Positions 40,232-53,477 of a stretch of DNA of 64,000 nucleotides are shown piece by piece. Numbering within the stretch: position 1 is the first letter of the stretch; the number at the start of each line of letters is the position of its first letter. This stretch comes from Hydra vulgaris (lineage: Eukaryota > Cnidaria > Hydrozoa > Anthoathecata > Hydridae). The notes under the pieces were generated by a model that ran no database searches, had not been told where the DNA came from, and saw nothing but the letters and a program-made list of their open reading frames with translations. The position numbers and the translations under genes were made by a program. The stretch lies in NCBI RefSeq assembly GCF_038396675.1, contig NC_088924.1:25945001-26009000 (forward strand), given 5' to 3'.

Positions 40232-40979
40232 AAGATTGAAAATTACATCTAAAGTCATGCTATTATTAAATATCTTTATTTAATAAACAGTTTGTATTCA
40301 ACCTTCTTAAAAGAACTTTCAAGCCTCTAATGACTTGTGATTTTCCATAACTTGTGGATCATAAACATGTAAGCAAAGTCGAAATTTCAAAAAATGCGCA
40401 AGCCACAAAGCGAATATAAATATTCACAATATCAGCAAACAATTTTAGGAAAATTTTTTTCTGGATCTTCTTGTGATAAACTTTCAAAATATTTGTACAA
40501 TACAACTATAAGTTTATAAATGTCTTATTGCGTATAAGTAAGAATTAATTGTTATCCCTCATTTCAATACGGTTACTTTAGTTGCATAATTAAGTCACAA
40601 AATGCTGACTAGATAGCTAACTGGTAATAGTCTTGTAACATATGTATTCTAGCCTAAACTTATAAAAATAATATTTGATCAATGTAACATTGTTTCCATA
40701 ATATATTTTGAAATATTTTCTTAAAAGGTAGTATTTAATTTATAAAAATAATGTTCTTAAAAATTTTATTTAATTTATAAAAGTAAATTCTTATTAATAT
40801 ATCTTTTTTTTATTTATCACCATCTGTATATAATACAAAGTAAATTATAATAAAAGTTACATTTTGCAGAAGAAATAAAGTCCAAACAAATAGAATAATA
40901 AATAAATAAAGTAAATAATTATATTTTTCTTTATATCTATAATATCTTTGAAATTCTTTATTTCATCCCTTGATTCAAG
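40232..40979. other. AT-rich non-coding stretch
   Basis: Nothing recognised. Confidence 0.45.
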
Positions 40980-41370
40980 CTTCTTTTTTAAAATTATTTT
41001 TTTGCATTGAGTTTAAATAGATTTAGTTCGTTTTGGTTGCCCAAATATTTGACATCATCTAAAAAAGGATGCAAAACGGTTTGGTTTTTGAAATGCGAAA
41101 TCACAATGTCTAAGGTTAGTTTATTCTTCAATATGCGACTAAATAAGTTTAGCTTATTTTCCTGTACAATTGTTGAAACATCTTGGATATGAAACAAAGA
41201 ATGAATATAATTTTTTGTGTGCTTGGAAACATTGAAGAGTGATTTAGGTGTTTCTTCTAACTACATCAATCTTTTGCATTTCAATGTCTTTAAAATCACA
41301 AAGTTCAAGACTATACGTTAGCGCCGGAACCGCCAATGCTTTATAAAGCTGTTCAACAGATTGTTATTAT
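40980..41370 (-). pseudogene. LINE reverse transcriptase C-terminal fragment (second lineage)
   Basis: The minus strand reads ETPKSLFNVSKHTKNYIHSL then FHIQDVSTIVQENKLNLFSR and ISHFKNQTVLHPFLDDVKYL; upstream there are fragments resembling the usual ALALPALTYS block. I recognise this as the C-terminus of a different LINE family from those at 4.4 and 39.5 kb. The last 67 codons (41197-40994) are open. Confidence 0.55.
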
Positions 41371-41781
41371 TGTACTCATATTTGAAATCTAGATAAATTT
41401 GTTACACGAATTTTTTTTAATTATGTTTTTAAATGATAGGATGGAGTACAACCACAATTGATATAGTTAGTATAATATGTATTTTTTATTTTTTATTCTA
41501 CTCACATTTCGTTATTTAAAAGAAGGAAATCAAATACGGATAAAGAAAAGGATGTTTATCATCTTTTAAGTATGCACATAAAAAAGTGGCTTATTAAAGA
41601 TCAAGTTATTCATTTAACAGGATTTTAATTGGTATTCTCTTGATTAAGTAGAAATAAACCCATTAAAATATATTAAGTAATATGAATGTTAATCTACTTT
41701 TTGTGTACCAGTGTACAGTGGGCCAGAATTGTCTAAAAATAGTAAAACTATTTATGGCTTGCATATATATATATATATATA
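41371..41781. other. Non-coding stretch with a lone TIR-like motif
   Basis: TACAGTGGGCCAGAATTG near 41715 looks like a Tc1/mariner terminus but no partner was found. Confidence 0.35.
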
Positions 41782-43145
41782 CAGTAGGGTGCAAAAAAAA
41801 AGCCACACTAACATTTTTTCTTGATTTTCAGAATATAATGTATAATATAGCAAAACTAAAAAAATTGGATGTAGTAGTGAAAAATTTAGGACAAAAAAGG
41901 TATGTTTATATATACACTAATATTTAAATAAATAAAATAGTTAAAAAACGGAATAATACCGACACATTTAATGTTTTAGAAAACAACTAACATATATAGG
42001 AATCAACAAATTATTGAAGCTGCTGACTAAGGAAAGTCTCACAGAAGCATTGGAAAATGTTTTAAACAACAAAACTCAACTAATAGTAGATTAGTGAAGA
42101 AATACAAACACACTAGTACAGCTGAAAGATCTGTTGAATCTGAGAGAAAACTTAAAACTTCAAAAAAGGAAGATTAATACTTTCTTAAGGTTGTTAAAAA
42201 AGATTGTAAATTTACATATTCTGAGAAAAAACTGGATTTGAAACTTACTAATATCTCAAAACGGAAAATATCTCGTCGAATAAAAGCATCAAGTGAGTTT
42301 TTTTCTGGGAAGTAAATAAAAACCCTTTGTTAGTGAAATCAATTGCAACAAAATGTTAAAGTGGCGCATTAAGCACAAAGATTGGACATGTGAACAATGG
42401 GGTAAAGTTATTTGGAGCGATAAATCTCTTTTTAAGTTGTTTTATATTGGTCGATCTCATTGCTTGAAATTAATTGGGGAAAAGTTCAACCCCAAAAATG
42501 CAAGGCAACCATTAAACATGACAAAAAGAATAATATTTGGGGTTGTTTCACTGCATACAAAGTTGGAAAGCTTTACCGGGTTGAGGGTACCATGGAACAG
42601 CATTTGTATCACAAAATCTTAGTTAATCCTTTTTGACCAAGTATAGAACTTTTCCATAATAAGAAATATATCTTCCAACAAGATAATGATTTCAAACATA
42701 TAGCATGGTTGAATAAAAGATATCTGGAATCAAAATTGATACCACTTATGTTTTGACCAGCTCAGTCTCCTGATTTAAATCCAATAGAAAATCTTTGGTC
42801 TATATTGGATAGAGAACTGCAAGATTGTAGAGCAACAAATGAAGATGAACTGGTCCAAATTCTTCTCGCTGATTGGAATGCTTTGCCAAAGGACTACTTA
42901 AAAAGACTTAGCGCTAAAGTCATAAGAATCAAAGGATGGGCAATTATGTACTAATACAGCTAAAACTTCAAAAATAAATTACAAATCCTAATTTCTTTTC
43001 ATTGTACAATAATTCTTTCAATGTACAATAAAAATATATTTCTTTAAAAATTGTCCTGAATTACTTTTATTATATAAGTTTAAAACATTTTTTGTTGGTT
43101 TTTTTATTAAAAAATTGAGTGTGGCTTTTTTTTTGCACCCCCCTG
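41782..43145 (+). mobile_element. Tc1-like element with TIRs and TA duplication
   Basis: Left TIR CAGTAGGGTGC with an A run then GCCACACT; right TIR (reverse complement) CAGGGGGGTGC with an A run then GCCACACT. TA flanks both ends. Length 1364 bp. The transposase between them is decayed. Confidence 0.93.
41997..42954 (+). pseudogene. Tc1-like transposase pseudogene (DD34E)
   Basis: Pieces in several frames give NQQIIEAAD and SHRSIGKCF (N-terminal HTH), ISKRKISRRIKASSEFF (second HTH region), DWTCEQWGKVIWSDKSLFKL (first Asp), IFQQDNDFKHIAW (second Asp) and QSPDLNPIENLWSIL (Glu). The second Asp and Glu are separated by 34 residues. The Trp codon expected before PAQSPDLNP is TGA. The natural end is LIRIKGWAIMY-like then TAA at 42952. 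Frameshifts lie between most blocks. It differs from the Tc1 copy at 7.9 kb. Confidence 0.85.
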
Positions 43146-43659
43146 TATATTTAATACATGTTTATAGGAGTTGTTTTTTGTTGTTTTTTTTTTTATACAT
43201 GTTTATAGGGGTTTTATAGGGAAAAGGAGTTCATCTTTGATACACAGATGATTATTTTAAAGGTTGTTAAGAATGGTTCCGGGATGTTCCGATAGTTTTT
43301 CAATTAGATGGTTTTGTATAGATAGTTGAGGTCAGTAAATTCAAATCTGAGCATGTTTAGTGTCTTGGAATGATCGCGATTGCACAAGTAGTCATTTTAG
43401 GTGGGATAATGCGTTGTCAAGACGGTATATTCTTCTTTTTTATGTATTTTATGAACTCAATTTCTTTGATATTGTGAATATAAACATATTTCGTACAATA
43501 AATAAGGAACATTATTAACATAAACTTTTTTTATTATAAGTATGAATCTAGGTTATGACATACACCGTACATTAGTACATCATGAACTACTTAGCTTCCT
43601 CTGTTTAAACTGAAGTCTTTAACCTCCTGATTCATTCTCATTCTGAAAACCTTAGAATT
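43146..43659. other. Non-coding stretch
   Basis: ATACATGTTTATAGG occurs twice (about 43155 and 43194); no gene. Confidence 0.5.
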
Positions 43660-44890
43660 GGAGCTTCAAAGCATCCTTGTCATAAGATCATAGTTTGTTT
43701 GGGGCCTGAAGAATTTTCTTGTGTTGTGTCTCTGTTGTGCTTGAACATCTTGTCGGAGGATTTATGTGGCTCTTCACACAGAGATCTAATTGGAATGGAA
43801 TTTGTTCTGACAACTTGATGTGTGCCAACATCTTGTGTACTACTTGGGGCATATGATACCATTTGCACAGGCTGGTGTACAGAGTCTCCAAGTTATACTG
43901 TCTCCAAGTTATACTAAATCTTTTTATGATATACTTCCTAATTTCTGAAGAGTATACAGAGAACAATGTAAAACCTCATCATCAGCTTATCATCAACATT
44001 TTTCAACAATTTTCTGCTGACGTTTAGTATGACCTGAAAATTCTCCAGGTAATATTAACATTTTTGGAGTTTTCAGACCACCCTGACTTTGGAACATTGA
44101 TACCAAGGTCTGCTCTCAAATCTACTAGAGTCTGTTTTTTTAAGCTTAACTAGCTCTTTATGTCCTGACCTTGCCATCCACTTTTTTAAAACTTGTAGGC
44201 TATGTGATGAAAGCACTCTATGCTCTTTACCCATAAATAAATGGTGGGCTTACCATGTTTAAATGTAATATCTGGAAGATCTGCCGCAACTCTAAAAACA
44301 TTGTTCAAGTCGTTTAGGTTAAAGCTAGTTAGACCACAAAAGCTGCAACTAGTAGTTGATTTAGCCACCTCACAACAAATGGTGGCAACTTTTTCATAAA
44401 CTACAGTCTTCTTCAGCTCGTGATAGATTATGGGTCCATTCAACCTTATAGAGACAGCCTAAAACTCCTTGAAAAAGTTATTTTCCTCCACCACGTCATC
44501 TTTGCACTTCTTTATCTTTTGAAACCTGATTGGTCTGTAATTGAGTGTATAGGGAGGTCTTAGGTTTTTCCTGACAATCTTTTAAGTCTCCTTGCTCTAG
44601 ATCTAAAAGGAAAAAAGGTTGGTAAGGAACAAAGATTCTTCTACTGCTATCTGGTCAACATCTTCAGACGCCACCTGTTTAAAAACAAGCTGTCCAGTGC
44701 AACTATCACACCATACTTTAAAGTCATAATGAGATTTTGAGCTCTGTTCTCAAATATATCAGACTCTGTTATCCGCTTAGCCTTGTGATTGAAAAAATTC
44801 ATGCAAGTCAACTGAGGCTTTATAATCCCCTGTTAAGGCATTACGGGATGCAGCTTGCTGCCGTTCCTCATGGCGCTAATTCCTATTACC
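43660..44890 (-). pseudogene. Relic of an unclassified multicopy transposon-type protein
   Basis: On the minus strand, from 44890 downwards, frames give a poorly kept N-part (LIMTLKYGVIVALDSC), then IIYHELKKTVVYEKVATICC, a Cys knuckle TSCSFCG, FKHGKPTIYLWVKSIECFHH, LVDLRADLGINVPKSG, TLYTSLCKWYHMPQVVHKML, and CEEPHKSSDKMFKHNRDTT. This order matches a family I recall as abundant in Hydra, corals and arthropods that ends in an E-E-A-x-E-x-x-N-K block. The fragment at 17.6 kb carries the same end block. Function and superfamily are unknown; transposon origin is inferred from copy number and decay. Confidence 0.55.
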
Positions 44891-45318
44891 TGGTAATCCA
44901 ACTTTGAAAGCCTGAATATAAAAGACTCATTAAAAAAACAAATTGAAATATGTATATTTTTTTCAACTCTTTAATGCCAATGTCCAGAACAAATCTGGAG
45001 TTTTGAGAAGATAGTTATATGATGTTTTTTAATAAATATTAAATTTAATTATTGTTTGTTATTTTTATTCCTTTCTTAAATAACAACCCATCAAATCTAG
45101 AATTTTAGAATGAACATTATTTTTTCCCCAGCCAATTACGGCTTTGTACCTAGTTTTCAGAAATATAATTTTTATTTTGATTTAATATGCGCATTGGATG
45201 TCAAAAACTGTTGGGTTTTTCTTTTGTTTTGTTTAAAAAAAACAATGAAGAAAAAATTTCAATGCTTCTGTTTCACCAAATATGTGTACAAAATCAAGCA
45301 ACAATTAAATTTCTAAAA
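44891..45318. other. Non-coding stretch
   Basis: No recognisable gene; an open frame at 45110-45316 has no motif. Confidence 0.4.
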
Positions 45319-45385
45319 ACCGTATGACAGGACTACATAGTTAACTATGTTACCGTATGACAGGACTACATAGTTAACTATGTTA
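45319..45385. repeat. 33-bp tandem duplication, each copy with a perfect 16-bp palindrome
   Basis: ACATAGTTAACTATGT at 45335-45350 and 45368-45383, each preceded by ACCGTATGACAGGACT. Confidence 0.95.
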
Positions 45386-45924
45386 CGTTTTTTCTTTATG
45401 TGTTTTATATACACAAATAAAAAAACTCTGCCCAACCAATTTACTTACCAACAGTCCAAAAGACGGGCAAAACTTCAACATTAATGTAGTACTCCTATTA
45501 AGTTGTTGAGCATGCTTATTTTTGTGTAAATAACCCAGTAGGCACGCAACGTTTTATTCACGTTTCAATCACGTGTGTTTTAGGTGACTTTGTTCAGGTT
45601 ACTATTTTACGTGAAAGTCACGTGAAAGTTACGTGCCAAAATATCCCGTCTTTCGGAACTTTTTTTATTCTAAAAAAAAACTGGCATAAGAAATGTGAAA
45701 TAATATTTTTTAATATATTAATTATTTTTTTATAGTATAGTTTTTGTATTCATTATATTAGTTATAATTATTTACTTCTATGATAATATAATTAACTTTT
45801 ATTGTAGTATTATCATAATTAAAAAAAAAAAATTGGTCTATATAATATCTTTTAACGCAATGCATTTAAAACAGAACTAATATCATTATCAATATCATTA
45901 TCAATATATTTTCGATAAAAGATC

Positions 45925-46330
45925 TTACAATCGAGGTTATTTACAAATAGTTAAAAACTAATCTTAAGTAAATACCATGAAATAGCATTAATAAAACAAA
46001 TAATAATGACAATAATAATGATGATAAATTATAAGAATAATAAGAAAATTATATGATAATAAATCAATTTTACAACAACAATTGAATATAATGCACAGAC
46101 ATGAAAGTTAAAAACGGTTATATACTGACAAAACGTAACAACCTACCATGTAACTAAAATTACTGCAAAAAAAAGTAACAATGATTTAATAAATATAATA
46201 ATCTTAATATCAATAATCATATAAATAAAAGTAATATAAATATTTCATTAAAAAATAACAATAAATAAACAAACAAAAAATTTTCAATAATACTCGCAAA
46301 TAAAAACGTGGCACCCACTTACACACAAAC
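45925..46330 (-). repeat. Inverted copy of the PLE-3 3' UTR
   Basis: Similar to the reverse complement of 19180-19590 over about 400 bp. It is a PLE tail inserted in the left copy of the large element, without coding sequence. Confidence 0.75.
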
Positions 46331-46499
46331 ATTTAGTCACAAAAAGTATAGAGTTTTCATAATAAATGACAATAATAAAATAAAAAAGTAAACCATATCA
46401 AGCAAAATTTAAAAAACATTCTTTTTCCTTTTTTCAAAAACTTTTATATATTTTTAAAATTCTTTTTAATTACTTTCCATTTTCAAATGTTTTACTTTC

Positions 46500-46690
46500 T
46501 TTTAACTTTGGTTTTTTGTATTTCCTTTTTCTTATCTCATTTTTTTCTTTCGTTAATTTGTTTGATTTGATTTTTAATTTTTTTTTAGTTTTTGTTTTTT
46601 TATTTCCTTCTTTTTTCTTTTCTTCATTCTCTTTATTTTTATTTTATTTACTTTTCTTATTTTATTTTTTTATCTTTATCTTTCTTTTTT
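46500..46690. repeat. Pyrimidine-rich low-complexity tract
   Basis: Almost only T and C in TTTCTTTT-like runs; the Phe/Leu-rich frame across it is an artefact. Confidence 0.85.
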
Positions 46691-46789
46691 TAAATTTATT
46701 TAATAAAATTCATTATAAAAAAGCGCCATTACGGAAGTCTCTGCACTGTGAACTAAAAAGAACAATATATTTTAAGTTGTAATATCTAA

Positions 46790-47599
46790 TATCTAAATTA
46801 TATCAAATTAAGTTAAATAAATTAGTACCCTATTTGCCGTCCCTATTTGCCAGACAAATAAGATTAAACTCAAATACAAGGTATGCTTTTTTTTTACTTT
46901 ATGATATAATATTTTAGACTGGCGAATTTGTCCATTTTGCTTACTTAAATTAGTACGAAATAAGTTATGTTATAACGAATTTAATATTAAATTCAGTAAG
47001 CTACATGGACAAATGATAAGTTCTAGCAGAACTTATTCTTGATTCTTGAGCAATAATAATGTCTCTCGAACTTCTGCATACATTATTAGTCAAGAGTCGT
47101 TTAGATAAAAACCCAAAATAGATTTTCTTTCTTTATTTGGTTTTTATCAACAAGGTTAAAGAATTTATCCAAGATAATATCAATAAATTAATGTGTTATG
47201 TTATTTATTATTGATATATGTATATATTATTATTAAATACTTTATCTTTTAATAATATATGACATCTTGATCTCGTGCTTTACTTGTTAAAAAGGGTTAA
47301 TACTTATTTATTTCCTTTTTTTATATTATTTGAATATTATATGATTAATATATATATATATTCGAGTTATATAAAATTATTATTATATATATTATATGAC
47401 TTTTATTACTATTGTTATTATGTACAATATAAAACAGGTTATTAACACGGATTTGTTTGATGTTTTCCCCACAAAAAGATAATTATGATGCTATTGTATT
47501 TGAAACTACATTTTACTTATCTTTCAATGTTGACGACCTTCCAATATGTAAAGCAGGTTTCTCTCAAGTATAGCATTACTTTTTTAAAAATTGTTTAAT
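46790..47599. other. Interior of the left copy, non-coding
   Basis: CAAATACAAGGTATGC near 46872 parallels the exon-1 donor of the right copy (ACTACAAGGTATAC at 48671). No transposase exons are seen here. Confidence 0.45.
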
Positions 47600-48010
47600 G
47601 ATTTAGATCAAAGAAATAGCAACACCAGAAAATCTTGTTGCCAAAACAGTTGGTGACTCACCATGTAAGATTTGTGTTAAAAATTTGTGATTTAAGATGA
47701 TTATTTAATATTCATATTATTATTTAAGTTTTTATTTGTTTCTTTTGAGCTAAATTTGGTGTTGTGAGCTATTATTGGAGAAAATATCAACTTATTCATT
47801 AGATAAAGTTTGATGCCTGCTCTTACCCCGTTTCCTTCTTCATGTTTCAATCATTTATATTTTAGGTGACCTTGTCCAGGTGACAATTTTACTTGATTAA
47901 AACGTGATTGTTACGTTGCCAAAATATTGTGTATTTTGGAATTTTTTTATTCATAATAAAAACCTGTGATTAGAAACTTGGAAAGATATTCTTTATTTAC
48001 TATTTTTTTA
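47600..48010. repeat. Junction of the two element copies
   Basis: 47600-47830 is similar to 54475-54690 (AGAAAATCTTGTTGCCAAAA, then AAAGTTTGATGC with GCTCTTA), a segment near the 3' end. 47845-48010 is similar to 45560-45720 (TTTCAATCA, TTTTAGGTGAC, GCCAAAATAT), the 5' end. So the end of one copy abuts the start of the next. Confidence 0.75.
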
Positions 48011-48932
48011 TAATTTAGTTTCAGGGATTATCTTATTCGGGATATTCCCGGAATACCAGATATTTTTCTGAAATTTATCTTTTTCCAAATATCCGAAAAG
48101 TTTTCCATACATACAACTTATATTACAAGTTCCATACATACAACTTATATTACAACATATAACAAGTATATATTATTCATCTATTTGTTTTTATGTTGTT
48201 TTAGTCATCATTCATAAAAATATTAAGAAAAGTTTTTAAGAAATTGAGAAACAACTTGGCTGAATGCAAAATTAAGGGAAAAATGAGGGGGAAAATATTC
48301 TGAATTTTTTCAGGATTTTTTCCATAAATTTTTTCCGGATATTTTAAATATAATGATTACATGAAATATGTAGTTTATATATTCATTATTGTAATTACTT
48401 TTTATTTTACTTTTATAATAATGTAATTATTTTGCATTGTAATTTTATAATAATTAATTTAAAAAGTAGGGCGTAAGATATCTTATAACATCGCAATGCA
48501 TTTTTGACAAAAATAAAATGTCACATATATAATATTTTATCCAAACATATTATCTTATAACTAAGTTTTATCAATTTAGGTTTAATAAATATATTATAAA
48601 GCTTAGTTCAAAATTGTGTAACGTTATGGCAGATAATTCTCATATTGCAACATGCAAAAGATCAAACCCTACTACAAGGTATACTTTTTTTTCTACCATA
48701 TTCAGGGTTCCCACTCCTCCTTAAAAACCTTAAATATCCTTAAAAAAAAAAAAAACTCCTTAAAAGTCCTTAAATAACCTTTAAAAAAGTTAAAATTTGA
48801 CTGCTCTCCTTAATTTCTCCTTACTTTCTTTTTTTTTTTTTATCATCTAGGAAATTTTATTAAAGCAAATGGGTTATACTTATCTATAGAGAAGCATAGT
48901 TACATCTTTGATGAGTTAAAATCCTATACTTT

Positions 48933-48936
<4 letters not shown>

Positions 48937-49001
<65 letters not shown>
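48937..49001. repeat. (TA)n microsatellite
   Basis: About 32 TA units. Confidence 0.97.
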
Positions 49002-49005
<4 letters not shown>

Positions 49006-49075
49006 TTGTTGCGTTTGGGAAGCACGGAAGGAAAAAAGTGATTCTTACGCCAACATATACGTCACTTTTAATTAC

Positions 49076-49119
49076 TTTTGACTTTCATCCAACATTTGCG
49101 TGTTGGATGAAAGTCAAAA
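49076..49119. repeat. 19-bp-arm perfect hairpin
   Basis: Arms TTTTGACTTTCATCCAACA and its exact complement around the loop TTTGCG. Confidence 0.95.
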
Positions 49120-49186
49120 CCATTAATTTAATTACCAATTAATCGTTTTTTAAAAAAACCACAAAAACGCAAATTTAATTGACCAG

Positions 49187-49240
49187 AATGTTTTTAAAAA
49201 CATTCTGAATGTTTTTAAAACATTCTGAATGTTTTTAACA
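49187..49240. repeat. Palindromic repeats of GAATGTTTTTAAA
   Basis: AGAATGTTTTTAAAAACATTCT-type sequence repeated three times with small changes. Confidence 0.8.
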
Positions 49241-49322
49241 ATATAAACAATGTTTTTATTTTTATTTTTTTTAATAAAATGTTTTTATTTTTTTTAATAA
49301 ATTGTTTTTATTTTTATTTTTT

Positions 49323-49530
49323 GAGTGTTGCTACATCGACTATCTTATAGCCTGACTCGCAAGGGAGTGCTGCTACATTGACTGACAAATAGCCTGACTC
49401 GCAAGGGAGTGCTGCTACATCGACTGACAAATAGCCTGACTCGCAAGGGAGTGCTGCTACATCGACTGACAAATAGCCTGACTCGCAAGGGAGTGCTGCT
49501 TCATTGACTGAGGGTTTGGTTGGGGCAGGC
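49323..49530. repeat. 42-bp minisatellite, about 4.6 copies
   Basis: Units begin at 49323, 49365, 49407, 49449 and 49491. Each contains GAGTGCTGCTACATCGACTG and AGCCTGACTCGCAAGG. Copies differ at only a few positions and are GC-richer than the surroundings. The 42-bp period is a codon multiple, but a C/T variant creates TGA in the most open frame, so coding is unlikely. Confidence 0.97.
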
Positions 49531-49640
49531 AGTCTATCATTAATAAAAAAAAAAAATTATGGTCTTGCATTTTAATTTTTATTTTTTGTCAACAAAATAT
49601 GGAAAAAACTTTCGGACAGCATATAAGGGTTCTATACATA

Positions 49641-49643
<3 letters not shown>

Positions 49644-49711
<68 letters not shown>

Positions 49712-49927
49712 ATATATATATATATATATATATATATCTGTGTGTATATAAACACACACATAGATCATATATCAACCCTCTGAGTATTAGAGTAAGTTTT
49801 TTAATGTATGTTTTTGGCTATTTGTATTTAACTTTCACTTTATTTAAATAATTTTATTTTGTTTTTTAACAAGTGAACACCGTGCTATAAGGGATAAGTA
49901 TTTATTGACCCTCTTTTTTAATTAAAG

Positions 49928-50004
<77 letters not shown>

Positions 50005-50005
50005 C

Positions 50006-50089
<84 letters not shown>

Positions 50090-50098
50090 ATATACATA
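49644..50098. repeat. Two (TA)n arrays (49644-49740, 49929-50098)
   Basis: TA repeats with CA/TG interruptions, in an intron of the transposase gene. Confidence 0.96.
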
Positions 50099-53000
50099 CT
50101 TAATTACAGCTAAATATATATACTTTAGGGAAAAAAGCATTAGCAAGATGTTAAACAAACTTCATATTAAAAAAATTGTTATATTTTTTTCACTAATTAC
50201 CTTTAGATGCCTAAATATAAAAGTTTCCGGAATATTTCGTTAAATAATGGTAGTTACACTTCTTGATTTCAGAAAGATAAATATACCAGCCTTGCAAGAT
50301 GCAAAGTTTGTTTTAAGTTGTTCTCATTAGCAGGCATGGGTATAAAGGCTCTTTTACCCATTTTACCCATTGAAAGTTTCCGCATCTCTGCATTCCGGAT
50401 TTTACCAATGCCCAATATAAATTATTTTGCAATAATCAAAATTTTTTCGTGCTTTTTTAAAATTTGAATCGTGCAAATTCGTTTTTTTAACTATAACTTT
50501 AATTAAATAAAGCTAAATATTAAATAATCACTTAAGTACCTTAGATGTATAAATGTATTGATGGAAAAACTTGATTTATCAAATTGTGCAAAAAATCTGT
50601 TTCAGCAGAGAAAAATATTTTTTATGGTTACACTTACGGAGTGCAAAACTTATTAAGAATTTTAAAAAACCATATTGGTAACTCTAGGAAACTTCTATAC
50701 TATAATTTTAGACTTTGCTACACACCTAGATCTTGAATAAAGTGTTTAATATTCCTAATAAGTTCAAAAAAATCATATATTCAAATGTGTAATTGTATGA
50801 AATAATATGATGTAAAGCGATTGCCTAAAGAGGGTATGTTGTTGTGTTCAAAGAAACTTTGCAATCAGTACCACAAAAGCCTATCAAAGGAATATATCAT
50901 TTCAGATATGCTTCAGAAGGAAGCAGTTTTGAAAGCAGAATTAATTTGGTATTTAAATATTGTTCAAAGCAAATACTCTTTTAGATCAAGTGAGAATAAG
51001 TCTAAACAATTTGCTTTGATGTTTCCAGATAGCAAAATTGCCAGCGACTTTTTATGTGGTCGAACAAAATCTGGCTATATTGTAACTCATGGTCTTGCCC
51101 CTTATTTAAAAAAAATTCTGATAAAAGATCTTACCCTGCAGGATAACTTTGTATGTCTTTTTGATAAGTCTTACAATAAAGTTATAAAGAAAGGTCAAAT
51201 GGACTTACATGTGCGCTATTGGAATGAAGAGAGGAATACTGTTTGTACAAGATATTATAGTTCAGAGTTCATGGGAAAAGCTGTAGCCCCAGATATTCTA
51301 AATATGTTTAAATCCCGCATGACTGGTTTGAATGCTGAAAAAATGCTTCAGGTTTCTATGGATATCTCTAATGTAAATAAACTGTTTTTGGAAATGCTCA
51401 ACAAAGAATTTCATAACAATGAATTAAATACACTCATTGATATTGCCTGTGGTTTACATACTATCAATGGATCCTTATAAACTGTTGCTAAAGCTACAGA
51501 TTGGAACTTAAAGAAGTTAATGTCTTCAATGTACTAAATGTCTTCAATGTACCAAAGTCCATCAAGAGCAAGTGATTATGAAAGAATAGCTAAGGCAACA
51601 TATTTTCCTTACATATTTTGTGGCACTCGACGGGCTAAAAATCAAAGTGTTGCCAAGAAAGCAATAGAGGTTTGGTCAAAAGTAGTCTTGTTGACTACTG
51701 GAAGTCTTTACCAAAAAGTAAGCAACCTGGACTTGGTAAATCAGGGCAAAACACCAACTTTTAACATCAAAGTACTCAAACAAATAAAATTTTAGTTCCT
51801 TTAAAGTTGAAGTTTTTTGAAGAAATTAGTGGCAGTCTAAATACATTCCTTGGTAGGTGATATTTGATCCAGATGCAATTTTATTGCTTTTTATGTAATA
51901 TATTTTGTTTTATTAGAAAATTATAGAAATATTCTGAGATATTCTTTTCATATTATTTTTAAAATTTTGAGAAAAAATCACAAAATGTTATTTTCAATCT
52001 TGCATTTTTTTTTTCTTCCAGTTTCTTTTCAAACTGATAAACCAATGGCTCCTTTTCTGGTGGTGACTCTTGAAGAACTATTACGCAACTTTTATGCGAA
52101 GTTCATTCGGTTAGATGTTTCTTTTAAATGACAAAACTACAACGTCTTTGTTAAAAATAGATTTGTTTAATTACACAAACTGGCTTTCAACCAGCAAGAT
52201 TAATATTAGTTTTTCATTGAAGGATTATCTGTAGCAACTCAAGAGAAAGACAAAGATTACTGATGTTCAAATGGACAAGTTCAAAAAGGAAATATGTAAT
52301 TTTGGTGTCTCAATGTGAACTCATATTATTGGGAAAAGCCCTTTGTCTTCACTGGTTGCTTGCTGTCTGGTGTGTATTTCTCCATCGTTTATGGTTGAAT
52401 ATCACAGAAAAGTGTGATTATTTTTTTGACAAACTGTTGATGAAGCTTGTTACTTTCAAGAAAATTAGAGCTTCTGTTGGTGATTTAGCTAAGAAAGAAT
52501 ATTCCAGGTTCTGTAAAAGTGTGGTCGTTGATAACAAAAGTATTTTTGACTTTTGATAAAGATATGGATTGGTTGGACTACTTTTTGTGGGAATACACTG
52601 ATTTAAAGATGTATGCAAATCTACAGCACATTTTCAAATTGTCCTCATTTTATCGCATGGACAAGCTCAAGTTGAACGTGGTTTTAACAGCAACATAAGT
52701 CTGAAAGATGACAATATGTCCCAGACACTAAAATCTCTTTATGTTCAATCCAAGATTACCTCACATTTCATGGGTTCATGGCTCATGAAGTTGAAATAAC
52801 AAAAGATTAATTAGATTACTGCAAACAAAGAAAGAAGTATTTTGATGAACAATGTTCAAAAGCCCTGTCTATAGAAAAAACATTGAAAATGGAAGCAAAA
52901 GGAAAAGTTATGGAAGATATTGAAATTGTCAATACTTAAAATTGACAGACATTATCTATAATTGAGAATTTAAAGAAGTCTTCTGATGAAACTGGATTCT

Positions 53001-53246
53001 GTGCTGAAAAAAGAATAGCCTTACGTTTATTCCTTGAATATAAATGTTTTTTTTCAGTTTATATCACTAAATGTAATGTCATTATTTAATGATTCCTTTT
53101 CCATTTAGATGACATTAAAGCTGATATATCATAATCTAATGCATTAAAAAGAGCCACTTGCAAAAAACAAGAGTTACTAGAGAAGCTATATGTTAAAAAA
53201 AAGAAACTTGTTGGAAAAAAAAAGAAATTATATGTTGACCACGATG

Positions 53247-53477
<231 letters not shown>

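Larger units (their letters stand above)
48626..53235 (+). pseudogene. hAT-like transposase of the large element, intron-containing and disrupted
   Basis: Exon 1 (48626-48678) starts MADNSHIATCKRSNPTT and ends at a GT donor. A zinc-finger exon begins after TTTCAG at 50273 (KDKYTSLARCKVCFKLFSLA). The main exon (from about 50821) has EAVLKAELIWYLNIVQSKYS, FALMFPDSKIASDF, DNFVCLFDKSYNK, MDLHVRYWNEE, VSMDISNVNKLF, IDIACGLHTINGS, then stops at 51478 and 51535 in the same frame before TYFPYIFCGTRRAKNQSVAK. An intron of about 167 bp (51854-52021) precedes VSFQTDKPMAPFLVVTLEEL. The C-terminus shows LSHGQAQVERGFNSNISL, the hAT dimerisation motif, then a lysine-rich coil to about 53235. The order matches a hAT-related family I recall from fish and invertebrates. 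It is inactive, and minisatellite and TA arrays sit in its introns. Confidence 0.75.

Noticed and set aside
46516-46782. Phe/Leu-rich frame resembling a membrane protein
   Set aside because: Low-complexity pyrimidine tract; hydrophobicity is a consequence of T-rich codons.
49323-49530. Repeat protein encoded by the 42-bp units
   Set aside because: A TGA created by a C/T variant occurs in the most open frame and there is no start or extension outside the array.
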